Below are positions 1 to 5,301 of a stretch of 8,944 nucleotides of DNA, in pieces. The stretch is from Candidatus Martarchaeota archaeon. GTDB lineage: Archaea > Micrarchaeota > Micrarchaeia > Micrarchaeales > CABMGC01. Position 1 is the first letter of the stretch. Each line of letters opens with the position of its first letter. The stretch covers positions 1 to 8,944 of the forward strand of contig JAMCSO010000006.1 in NCBI GenBank assembly GCA_023379075.1, read 5' to 3'. Below the pieces are notes generated by a model. The model was not told the origin of the DNA. It did no database searches and saw only the letters and a list, made by a program, of their open reading frames with translations. Made by a program: the position numbers and the translations under genes.

Positions 1-47
1 AAAGGAGCTTGTTGAGACGAGTCTTTGAAATCTGCTAATTCTGCTCT

Positions 48-104
48 TTAAGCCTTGATGCAAGATATAACAATACTTTCTGCCTTCCTCGCATAGCCAT
101 ACAA
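48..104 (-). other. Possible decayed reading frame at window edge
   Basis: On the minus strand the frame beginning at the TTG at 104 reads LYGYARKAESIVISCIKA and stops at a TAA at 48-50. The same frame then continues open to the window edge as RAELADFKDSSQQAPF. Codons on both sides of the stop are purine-rich in first position, as in coding DNA, so this may be a small gene broken by one nonsense mutation. A competing frame from the ATG at 109 gives a 24-residue basic peptide ending at 35. An AT-rich TATA-like stretch lies at about 121-133. No family is recognised and the reading is weak. Confidence 0.15.
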
Positions 105-154
105 TTCATCTAAAACATATTAATATTTAGTCTGAATTGATAATCCTTTTCTCT

Positions 155-1342
155 TCAGCGTTTCCTCCCATCCCTCTTCTTCATCAAATACTTATGAACC
201 ATATCCTCTATGTGCTTATCATCCATCAGGGAGTCTTCCATGTCTTCTCTCATCTTATCTTCGCTTTCCTGCTGCATTACAGTCTTTATTTCGAGTGCAG
301 CGCCGCACCTATTGCAAAAGGTTGAGCTCAATGAGTTGTCAAACTTGCATCGTGGACATACTTTTACTGTCAACTTCGCTTCTTCTGATGTCTCCTTTGC
401 TTTCTTTCCATTTGCCCGTAATACTGCATTGTCAATATCTCTTCCAGAAAGATGGACATATGTTGCGGCCATCTTGCTGTCGCCAGTCCATCCAAAGAAC
501 ATTTTCAGTTGCTGCTCTGTCAACTTGTTTGCATAATTGCTGGCTCTGCTGTGTCTGAATAAGTGGGGATAAATGCGTTTGTCAATTCCTGCCTTCTTTG
601 CTATTTTCTTTAGTTGCTGTCTGATTCCATCTCCGCTTATTATCTTTCCTGAATTGGACCACGTGCCTGCCGCAAACCACAGCGAATCACCAGACTTCAT
701 ACTTTTCATGGAGTTCAGGTATTGTGCCAGGTATGGCACACTGAACAATATCGGCACTCTTCTCATGCCTGTTTTCCCATTTACTGTAACATGTGCAGGC
801 TCAGAGTCTGTATCAACATCTTTCTTTCTCAGTCCTTCAAGCTCCCCTATCCTCATTCCAGTGTCATAAAGAAGTGCTACCAATGCTTTATCTCTCAAAC
901 TTGTTGCTGCATCTAAGAGCTTTACTATATCTTCTTCAGTCAGTAAATCTTCCGGAAGCATTCTGTTCTTTGCTCCGCTTGTCTTAATCCATGCAATCTG
1001 CTTCGGATAATAAAGATCTTCTCCAAGGAAGTGTTTGTAAAATACTTTGATCATGACCTTTATCTTGCGCCTTTCATCAGGAGAAAGGTCAAGATTATTT
1101 ATTTTTGCAATCGCGCGTTCGAGTTCTGGCCTTCCTGCCTTCAGGAGATCAATACTTCCACCAATTGCCTTGAGGAATTTCTCATAATGGTAAATATATT
1201 TTTCAACTGTTCCTTGACTGGCGCCCTTTGCCTGCAAGAAAATTATGAGATCTTCTATGTACTTCTTGTTATTCTTAGCTATCTTTGGATCCGCATTGAT
1301 CCTCTCGAGAACATTTTTGGCTGATCTGGATAAATCTGGCAT
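155..1342 (-). CDS. XerA-type tyrosine recombinase with C-terminal zinc ribbon
   Basis: A 395-residue site-specific tyrosine recombinase/integrase. The N-terminal SAM-like core-binding domain spans about residues 22-110 and the catalytic domain about 130-310. The full catalytic set is visible: R164 in TGMRIGEL, K190 in NGKTG, H260 and R263 in HLFRH, W285 in place of the second His in GWTGDS, and nucleophile Y295 in TYVHLS. After the catalytic domain comes a four-cysteine zinc ribbon (C329, C332, C343, C346) and a charged tail, so it is roughly 100 residues longer than plain archaeal XerA. The ATG at 1342 has no ribosome-binding site but a TATA box about 25 nt upstream, which fits a leaderless mRNA. 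It lies just downstream of tRNA-Thr on the same strand, the usual place for an integrase of an integrated element. No attachment-site duplication or cargo is visible, so a chromosomal Xer/dif-type role is equally possible. Confidence 0.93.
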   Translation of the reverse strand: MPDLSRSAKNVLERINADPKIAKNNKKYIEDLIIFLQAKGASQGTVEKYIYHYEKFLKAIGGSIDLLKAGRPELERAIAKINNLDLSPDERRKIKVMIKVFYKHFLGEDLYYPKQIAWIKTSGAKNRMLPEDLLTEEDIVKLLDAATSLRDKALVALLYDTGMRIGELEGLRKKDVDTDSEPAHVTVNGKTGMRRVPILFSVPYLAQYLNSMKSMKSGDSLWFAAGTWSNSGKIISGDGIRQQLKKIAKKAGIDKRIYPHLFRHSRASNYANKLTEQQLKMFFGWTGDSKMAATYVHLSGRDIDNAVLRANGKKAKETSEEAKLTVKVCPRCKFDNSLSSTFCNRCGAALEIKTVMQQESEDKMREDMEDSLMDDKHIEDMVHKYLMKKRDGRKR

Positions 1343-1360
1343 GATATTCTAATTAAGGAA

Positions 1361-1371
1361 AAGTATATAAA
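1361..1371 (-). promoter_or_regulatory. TATA box of the recombinase gene
   Basis: Read on the minus strand this is TTTATATACTT, close to the archaeal TATA consensus. Its centre lies about 24 nt upstream of the ATG at 1342, which would place transcription initiation at or next to the start codon. Together with the absence of a GGTG site, this predicts a leaderless transcript independent of the tRNA upstream. Confidence 0.6.
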
Positions 1372-1404
1372 TATTAGGGTAAGGGCTGTGGTCTATGATA
1401 TGAT

Positions 1405-1516
1405 AGCCCTGAGAGGGAATTGAACCCTCGACCTCTTGTTTTCCAGATTCTTGGTCAAACTTCTTTCTAAGAAGTTTACTTACAAGACAAGCGCTCTACC
1501 ACTGAGCTACCAGGGC
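1405..1516 (-). tRNA. tRNA-Thr (anticodon UGU) with a 40-nt intron
   Basis: Mature sequence is 72 nt after removal of the intron. The acceptor stem pairs GCCCTGG with TCAGGGC, followed by discriminator U73 at 1405, as in archaeal tRNA-Thr; CCA is not encoded. The D arm is GCTC/GAGC, the anticodon stem CTTGT/ACAAG and the loop CTTGTAA with anticodon TGT at 1482-1484. The T arm is GAGGG-TTCAATT-CCCTC. The intron sits at the canonical 37/38 position. The gene lies between speD and the recombinase gene, all on the minus strand. Confidence 0.95.
1441..1480 (-). other. tRNA intron with 9-bp hairpin and enlarged 3' bulge
   Basis: Boundaries are set by the need for a 7-nt anticodon loop; shifting by one A gives the same product. 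The intron carries a perfect 9-bp hairpin with a 3-nt loop (1457-1465 with 1469-1477), extended by two more pairs (1478-1455 and 1479-1454) across a bulged G at 1456. The intron CAAG at 1450-1453 pairs with C32-G35 (1483-1486), giving a normal 4-bp central helix and a normal 3-nt 5' bulge (1480-1482). The 3' bulge is 10 nt (1440-1449) instead of 3. Removing seven of these bases would restore a textbook bulge-helix-bulge motif. Confidence 0.8.
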
Positions 1517-1540
1517 AAGAATATAGACTATAATATATCT

Positions 1541-1550
1541 AAATTATAAA
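1541..1550 (-). promoter_or_regulatory. TATA-like box of tRNA-Thr
   Basis: Read on the minus strand the segment is TTTATAATTT. Its centre is about 29 nt upstream of the first tRNA nucleotide at 1516, suitable for TBP/TFB-driven initiation just before the tRNA 5' end. The surrounding 1517-1560 is very AT-rich, so the exact box is uncertain. Confidence 0.4.
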
Positions 1551-1586
1551 AACCTTCCTAGATATGTTCTCATCTCCCACTGTGAA

Positions 1587-1606
1587 GATAAAAGAAAGTG
1601 AAAAAG
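1587..1606 (-). terminator. T-rich tract after speD
   Basis: Immediately after the speD TAG stop the minus strand carries two T runs (five, then four T) within 20 nt and no stable hairpin. Archaeal intrinsic termination commonly uses such T-rich stretches. The tRNA gene starts 70 nt further on, so separate transcription of the two is plausible. Confidence 0.3.
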
Positions 1607-2056
1607 CTATTCGGATTGCTTAACTATGGCTTTTTCCCTTTCCCTTGATGCAAGGATCTTTGCAGTCTCTGTGCTCTTAGGGTAATGCTTTACAAATTCC
1701 CTTCCTCTCCTCCTCATATTTCTCTCAACCTTCTCAGCACTGAAAAAACCTATCAGGTACTCGGATGCAAACTTCGCGTCAAACTTCTTACACGAGAATA
1801 TATCTATAGATGCGAATTGATCTGCAGGAAATGTATGTATTGTTATATGGCTTTCAACTAAGATAACAAATCCAGTAACGCCTCCCTGATCAAACGAATT
1901 CTCCATTTTTGGGATCTGAGTCACATTTGGGTCCGAGAACTTATGCATGCCTATCATTCCCGGAAGCTCATCGAGAAGCTTGTATATCTTCTCGTAATCG
2001 TTCAAAGAATCCTTGTCACAACCGTACAGATCCAAAGTTAGATGTGGTCCGAACAA
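1607..2056 (-). CDS. speD: S-adenosylmethionine decarboxylase proenzyme (SpeD family)
   Basis: A 149-residue pyruvoyl-dependent decarboxylase of the prokaryotic class 1 SpeD family. The self-cleavage site is seen in VESHITIHTF: E68-S69, with S69 becoming the pyruvoyl group. H74 (processing) and C89 in DIFSC (catalytic acid) are also present. After the Pro of the usual HTWPE/HTFPE stretch there is Ala (HTFPA) instead of Glu. The protein would decarboxylate AdoMet to supply aminopropyl groups for spermidine-type polyamines. In Crenarchaeota a paralogue of this family is the arginine decarboxylase, so the substrate cannot be fixed from motifs alone. The start is TTG: an in-frame TAA lies two codons upstream, the next ATG is residue 34, and a GGTG site precedes it. 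An agmatinase gene lies 4.3 kb away on the other strand. Confidence 0.92.
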   Translation of the reverse strand: MFGPHLTLDLYGCDKDSLNDYEKIYKLLDELPGMIGMHKFSDPNVTQIPKMENSFDQGGVTGFVILVESHITIHTFPADQFASIDIFSCKKFDAKFASEYLIGFFSAEKVERNMRRRGREFVKHYPKSTETAKILASREREKAIVKQSE

Positions 2057-2062
2057 TTTTTA

Positions 2063-2066
2063 CACC
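2063..2066 (-). promoter_or_regulatory. GGTG ribosome-binding site of speD
   Basis: GGTG on the minus strand, complementary to CACC near the 3' end of archaeal 16S rRNA, lies six bases before the TTG at 2056. It supports the TTG start, since no other start codon exists between the upstream in-frame stop and residue 34. Confidence 0.6.
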
Positions 2067-2180
2067 AATTTATAACACAATATTTTAGTATGAATAAAAT
2101 TAGACATTATTATTTTCACGTAGTCTGTCGAAGCAACCTGCATATCGGGTTCCTAAAGATAAGGAAATTCTTATCTCTTG

Positions 2181-2207
2181 AGATATAAATATAATCAGAT
2201 ATAAAAA
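2181..2207 (+). promoter_or_regulatory. Tandem TATA-like boxes
   Basis: Two AGATATAAA-type boxes follow each other, AGATATAAAT at 2181-2190 and AGATATAAAA at 2198-2207. The first matches the box upstream of the eS26 gene. Its predicted initiation point, about 25 nt downstream, falls at the ATG at 2212, the start of the short frame described below. They could instead be upstream promoters for hel308. Confidence 0.4.
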
Positions 2208-2211
2208 TATT

Positions 2212-2304
2212 ATGGTTGGTTTAAGCTTATTTTTATACATATTTTTACATATTCTATGTGAAGAAGAGAGCCAAGAAACGTCGGAAACCTATAAATATGA
2301 ATAA
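2212..2304 (+). CDS. Possible 30-residue membrane peptide
   Basis: A short frame starting at an ATG encodes MVGLSLFLYIFLHILC followed by a charged Glu/Lys/Tyr-containing tail. The first half would form one short transmembrane helix. The TATA box centred near 2186 puts transcription start at this ATG, as in a leaderless archaeal gene, and the frame ends 33 nt before hel308, in the same frame. No family is recognised. A chance frame in AT-rich DNA is at least as likely, since AT-rich sequence readily gives hydrophobic codons. Confidence 0.2.
   Translation: MVGLSLFLYIFLHILCEEESQETSETYKYE
2288..2298 (+). promoter_or_regulatory. TATA box of hel308
   Basis: CCTATAAATAT is a strong archaeal TATA match. 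Initiation about 25 nt downstream (near 2318) would leave a 5' leader of about 20 nt before the ATG at 2338. No GGTG site is seen in that leader. Confidence 0.5.
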
Positions 2305-2337
2305 ACACAAGCTAATATTACCTTTACGAATTCTAAA

Positions 2338-3312
2338 ATGATTGAAATGATTATTCAAGAACTCAAGGGAAAGATTCCGGAAGAGCTAATAGAAAGCGCT
2401 TCAAAAAGAGGGATATCTTCATTAACGCCTCCACAGGAGATGGCTGTGAATGCTGGTCTTCTAAAGAGGAAGAATATAGTCATTGCAGCCCCAACAGCCA
2501 GCGGAAAGACCTTCATAGCAGAGCTGGCAATGATAAAGAGCATAATCTGGGACAGGAAGAAAGCGATATACGTAGCGCCGATGAGGGCTCTTGTCTCGGA
2601 AAAGTTCAATGACTTCAAGGAAGCATACCCCTACCTCAAAGCAGCGATCTCGATAGGCGATCTGGATTCTCTCGATATGTGGCTCGAAAAATACGATATG
2701 ATCTTTGTATCGACAGAGAAGCTGGACAGTCTGATAAGGCACGGAATAGACTGGCTGAGCTTAATAGGCACTGTTGTAATAGATGAAGTTCATATGATAG
2801 ACGACGCGGGCAGGGGGCCTACGCTTGAAATACTCATGGCAAAGCTTAGAAGGCTTGCCAAAGACGCGCAGATAGTGGCACTTAGCGCAACAATAGGAAA
2901 TTCAGCAGAGCTTGCGAGCTGGCTCGGCGCCGGATTGGTTGAGAGCGATTTCCGTCCAGTCACACTGGAAAAAGGGGTGGAGCTAAACGGGATAGTGCAT
3001 TATCCTGAAAAAGAGGAAAAGCTTCTCGGCAGCCACAAGCTGCCTGAGCTGAGGATAACCCAGGACACATTAGAAAAGGAAAAGCAGCTGATTATATTCT
3101 ATAGTACAAGGAGGAATGCGGAATCCGGGGCGGAAAAGCTCTCGGAAGTGACTGAGTCCAAGAGTGCTAAAAACTCCGAAGATCTCAAGAGGATATCAAA
3201 GGAGATCATAAATGTTCTCGGAAGGCCTACGGATCAATGCGAGAAGCTTGCAAGGTTAGTTTCTTGGGGTAAATCTACCGGCTCACACTGTGGTTGTAAG
3301 AGACACTCATAG
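2338..3312 (+). pseudogene. Hel308 helicase, N-terminal part (gene split)
   Basis: This frame encodes the first part of the superfamily 2 DNA helicase Hel308 (Hjm), which unwinds stalled and branched replication forks. Visible motifs are the Q-motif (LTPPQ, residues 29-33), Walker A APTASGKT (51-58), motif Ia VAPMRAL (79-85), DEVH box (149-152), SAT (183-185) and motif IV LIIFYSTRR (251-259). Homology runs to about residue 308 (CEKLARLV); the last 15 residues are out-of-frame sequence ending at a TAG. The helicase continues in another frame from 3260. The segment normally joining the two, roughly 40 residues with the HHAGL-type motif and the start of motif V, is absent, so this is a deletion and not a simple frameshift. 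It may be a real null allele or an assembly fault. ATG 2347 is an alternative start. Confidence 0.88.
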
Positions 3313-4342
3313 ATTCGATGGCTTTGGCAGTGAGAAAGTGAGTGTAAACGAGGTGGTGCAGCTCTTTGGAAGGGCAGGAAGGCCAAAATATGACAAGTAT
3401 GGGAGAGCCCTTCTCATAGCAAGGTCAGAAAGTGAGGCAGACGATCTAACGAAAAGGTATATCACAGCAAGTCTCGATGAGATTACCTCGAAACTGGGTG
3501 CGCTGCCTATGCTAAGGACTCATCTTCTGGCATTCATCTCCACAAGTTTCCTGACAAGCACTGAATCTATAGCCGGATTTCTCGAGGAGACATTCTATGG
3601 CTATCAATACTCTGATTATTCAAGGCTTAGATACATAACAGAGGAGATACTGGACGAGCTGGAGAAATGGGATTTCATTGAGCGAGAAGGTAGCAGATAC
3701 AAGCCCACAAAGCTCGGAGCAAGGATAAGTGAATTATATCTTGATCCACTCTCAGCAAAGTGGCTTGTTGATGCATTGCCGCATGCGCTTGATGAGGACT
3801 CGATATTATTTATAATATCAAATACATTGGAGATGAGGCCTCATCTTGGCGTAATAAAAGGGGCCGAGGACGCGATAATACCATATATGCCAATATTGCA
3901 GTCAAGCGAGGTTGAGTATGCGGAAGATCCTGAAAAGGTTCTAAGCACTTCGATGATGCTTAAAGATTGGATAAGCGAGAAGAGTGAGAAGGATATAGCG
4001 ATAAAGTACAGGACAACTCCCGGTGCCATATTCTCAAAGATCACAAATGCTGACTGGCTTCTTTATTCAACAATGGAACTGGCAAGGATGCTAAAGCTCA
4101 GAACTTCGAAGATGCTTGAAGTCAGGGTAAGGGTGAAATACGGGATAAATGGGGAGCTGCTAGATCTGGTGAGATTGGAGCAGGTTGGAAGGGTAAGAGC
4201 ACGAATCCTATATACGAATGGATTCAAGAAAGTCGCAGACCTCAGGAAAGATGGAACTGAAGAGAAAGTATCATCTCTATTAGGGCCGGAACTCGCAAAG
4301 AAGATAATGGCGCAGGTAAGGAATCCATCTGAAAACAGATGA
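3260..4342 (+). pseudogene. Hel308 helicase, C-terminal part (gene split)
   Basis: This is the continuation of the preceding helicase in the +1-shifted frame. It opens after a TAG at 3257-3259 with FLGVNLPAHTVVVRD, the second half of motif V; a start-codon-based prediction would begin at GTG 3290. It then carries motif VI (QLFGRAGR), the winged-helix domain (around ITEEILDELEKWDFIE), the ratchet domain (around KYRTTPGAIFSK) that grips single-stranded DNA, and a helix-hairpin-helix ending in VGRVRARILY, the Hel308 domain 5 signature. Everything after motif V looks intact and under coding constraint, so the break is recent or artificial. Without the N-terminal ATPase half this part alone could not be a helicase. 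It ends directly against the convergent downstream gene with no spacer. Confidence 0.88.
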
Positions 4343-4909
4343 TCATTTCTTCTCTTTTTGCTGGTGCTTCTCTCCTTCAACATCAACAATACCAAGCGAG
4401 TCTCGAAGCTTTCCTATAATGCCCCTGCCACCAGAATGCTGCTCATCAGATGGCCCATCAACAGCTTCCTCTTCATCATCCCTCGGATTGTTAATAATCT
4501 TCTTAGAGTTCTTGCCATTCTGCACAGTCTCGATAGTCGTATCAGGTTCTTTCGGCTCCTCTGACTCTCTCATGAGATACAGTATCGCCTTCCTGTCTGC
4601 GTTCCTAAATATGAAGACGTTTGCATCACACATTATGGCTTCGTCTATGTCCTTATCCGAGACGCAGAGGGCGCATCTGAGCTCATCTCTCTTATTCATC
4701 TCTATCGATGCCTTGATTGGATCTTTAGGAATGACTGCCACAATATCAAACTTCTTGCTCTTAAGGGATCCTATTGTCAGGTCTGTTAGTCCATCAAGCC
4801 CAAATCCGACCTCACGAAGCTCAATTTCCACGCCTTTCTTCTCATCCTTCTTCACTCCCTTCAGAAGGCTGCCTCCATCAACAAATTCAGTTATAAGCAA
4901 TATTTTCAT
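4343..4909 (-). CDS. RpiB-fold protein lacking the catalytic loop, with acidic tail
   Basis: A 188-residue protein. Residues 1-115 resemble the ribose-5-phosphate isomerase B / LacA fold: a first strand MKILLIT, and a block around 67-103 (ASIEMNK, LRCALC, DANVFIF) that matches the RpiB SIxANK, IRAALC and NDANV stretches. The catalytic Cys loop of RpiB (CGTGIG before SIxANK) is replaced by PKDPIK, and the Asp-His pair after strand 1 is absent, so isomerase activity is not expected. Residues 116-188 are charged and low-complexity (DDEEE, QQKEKK) and probably disordered. The ATG at 4909 was chosen because RpiB proteins begin directly with this strand; a TTG at 4942 would add 11 residues. The TGA abuts the hel308 stop with no spacer. 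The role is unknown. Confidence 0.65.
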   Translation of the reverse strand: MKILLITEFVDGGSLLKGVKKDEKKGVEIELREVGFGLDGLTDLTIGSLKSKKFDIVAVIPKDPIKASIEMNKRDELRCALCVSDKDIDEAIMCDANVFIFRNADRKAILYLMRESEEPKEPDTTIETVQNGKNSKKIINNPRDDEEEAVDGPSDEQHSGGRGIIGKLRDSLGIVDVEGEKHQQKEKK

Positions 4910-4998
4910 ATGAACCCCAAGATATTTCTGCACGATAAACAATTTAAGGCATACGAGTTCACTAAGCTCAAATACCTGATAAAAATCAGAGGGGCAAA

Positions 4999-5008
4999 GA
5001 TATAAATA
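4999..5008 (+). promoter_or_regulatory. TATA box of the eS26 operon
   Basis: GATATAAATA is a strong archaeal TATA match. Initiation about 25 nt downstream, near 5029, would give a leader of about 17 nt containing the GGTG site at 5037-5040. It probably drives the three genes through 7239. Confidence 0.6.
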
Positions 5009-5036
5009 TGGATGTTACACCATTATAATCGATAAA

Positions 5037-5040
5037 GGTG
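5037..5040 (+). promoter_or_regulatory. GGTG ribosome-binding site of eS26
   Basis: GGTG lies exactly five bases before the TTG at 5046. An in-frame TAA sits directly before that TTG and the next in-frame ATG is residue 70, so the site and the reading frame together fix the TTG as the start. Confidence 0.7.
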
Positions 5041-5045
5041 TTTAA

Positions 5046-5282
5046 TTGAGAGGAAGAGAAGGGCTAGTAACATGCGATAACTGCGGTAGAAAGTCTCCAA
5101 GAAACAAGGCAGTTTCTTATGAGAAGAACATAAGCTTCGGCACAGATCCCCACAGCGGGAATGTTGTTAGATTCAGGGAGACTAGAAAAGTCTACTACTG
5201 TATTAGCTGTGCAAAGCATAAGGGAATATTCGAGAAAAAGAAAGAAAACGCAATGAGGCTCTCAAACAGAAAGTTTGAGTAA
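5046..5282 (+). CDS. rps26e: Small ribosomal subunit protein eS26
   Basis: A 78-residue archaeal/eukaryotic-type ribosomal protein S26e of the small subunit. In eukaryotes its counterpart lies at the mRNA exit region near the 3' end of 16S/18S rRNA. The zinc-binding cysteines are C10 and C13 (CDNC) with C52 and C55 (CISC). The family's RKSPRNKAV stretch follows the first pair, and the C terminus is rich in Lys/Arg. The length is typical of archaeal forms. The start is TTG, fixed by the upstream stop and GGTG site. It is the first gene of a probable three-gene unit; the next gene begins 19 nt downstream. Confidence 0.88.
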   Translation: MRGREGLVTCDNCGRKSPRNKAVSYEKNISFGTDPHSGNVVRFRETRKVYYCISCAKHKGIFEKKKENAMRLSNRKFE

Positions 5283-5292
5283 TTAATCATAA

Positions 5293-5296
5293 GGTG
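5293..5296 (+). promoter_or_regulatory. GGTG ribosome-binding site of the zinc-finger membrane protein
   Basis: GGTG lies five bases before the TTG at 5302, with a second purine-rich GAGGAG just after it. An in-frame TAA at 5290-5292 rules out a longer protein and the next in-frame ATG is residue 96, so TTG is the start. Confidence 0.7.
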
Positions 5297-5301
5297 AGGA
5301 G

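Larger units (their letters stand above)
2057..2337. other. AT-rich intergenic region between divergent speD and hel308
   Basis: This 281-nt stretch holds the divergent promoters of speD and hel308. It contains a 7-bp inverted repeat (2157-2163 with 2170-2176, 6-nt loop) and at least three plus-strand TATA-like boxes near 2181-2190, 2198-2207 and 2290-2297. A possible 30-codon reading frame lies at 2212-2304. No tRNA, rRNA or clear C/D-box RNA is visible. Confidence 0.5.

Noticed and set aside
210..869. Several open frames on the plus strand opposite the recombinase
   Set aside because: They lie antisense to a gene with full catalytic motifs, are Ser/Cys/Phe-rich as expected of reverse-complement frames, and have no ribosome-binding site or TATA box.
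1382..1410. Six-base inverted repeat (AGGGCT/AGCCCT) spanning the tRNA-Thr 3' end, considered as an attachment or processing site
   Set aside because: Attachment sites are direct repeats of the tRNA 3' end, and none is found elsewhere in the window. A six-base match next to a GC-rich acceptor stem is easily chance.
2258..2341. 27-codon basic frame from GTG overlapping the hel308 ATG as ATGA
   Set aside because: The overlap looks like translational coupling, but there is no ribosome-binding site and the Lys/Arg content reflects purine-rich sequence. It also competes with another short frame in the same DNA.
3242..3300. Programmed frameshift or intein in hel308
   Set aside because: Conserved helicase sequence is missing between the two frames, so slippage cannot restore it. 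There is no inserted sequence, as an intein would require.
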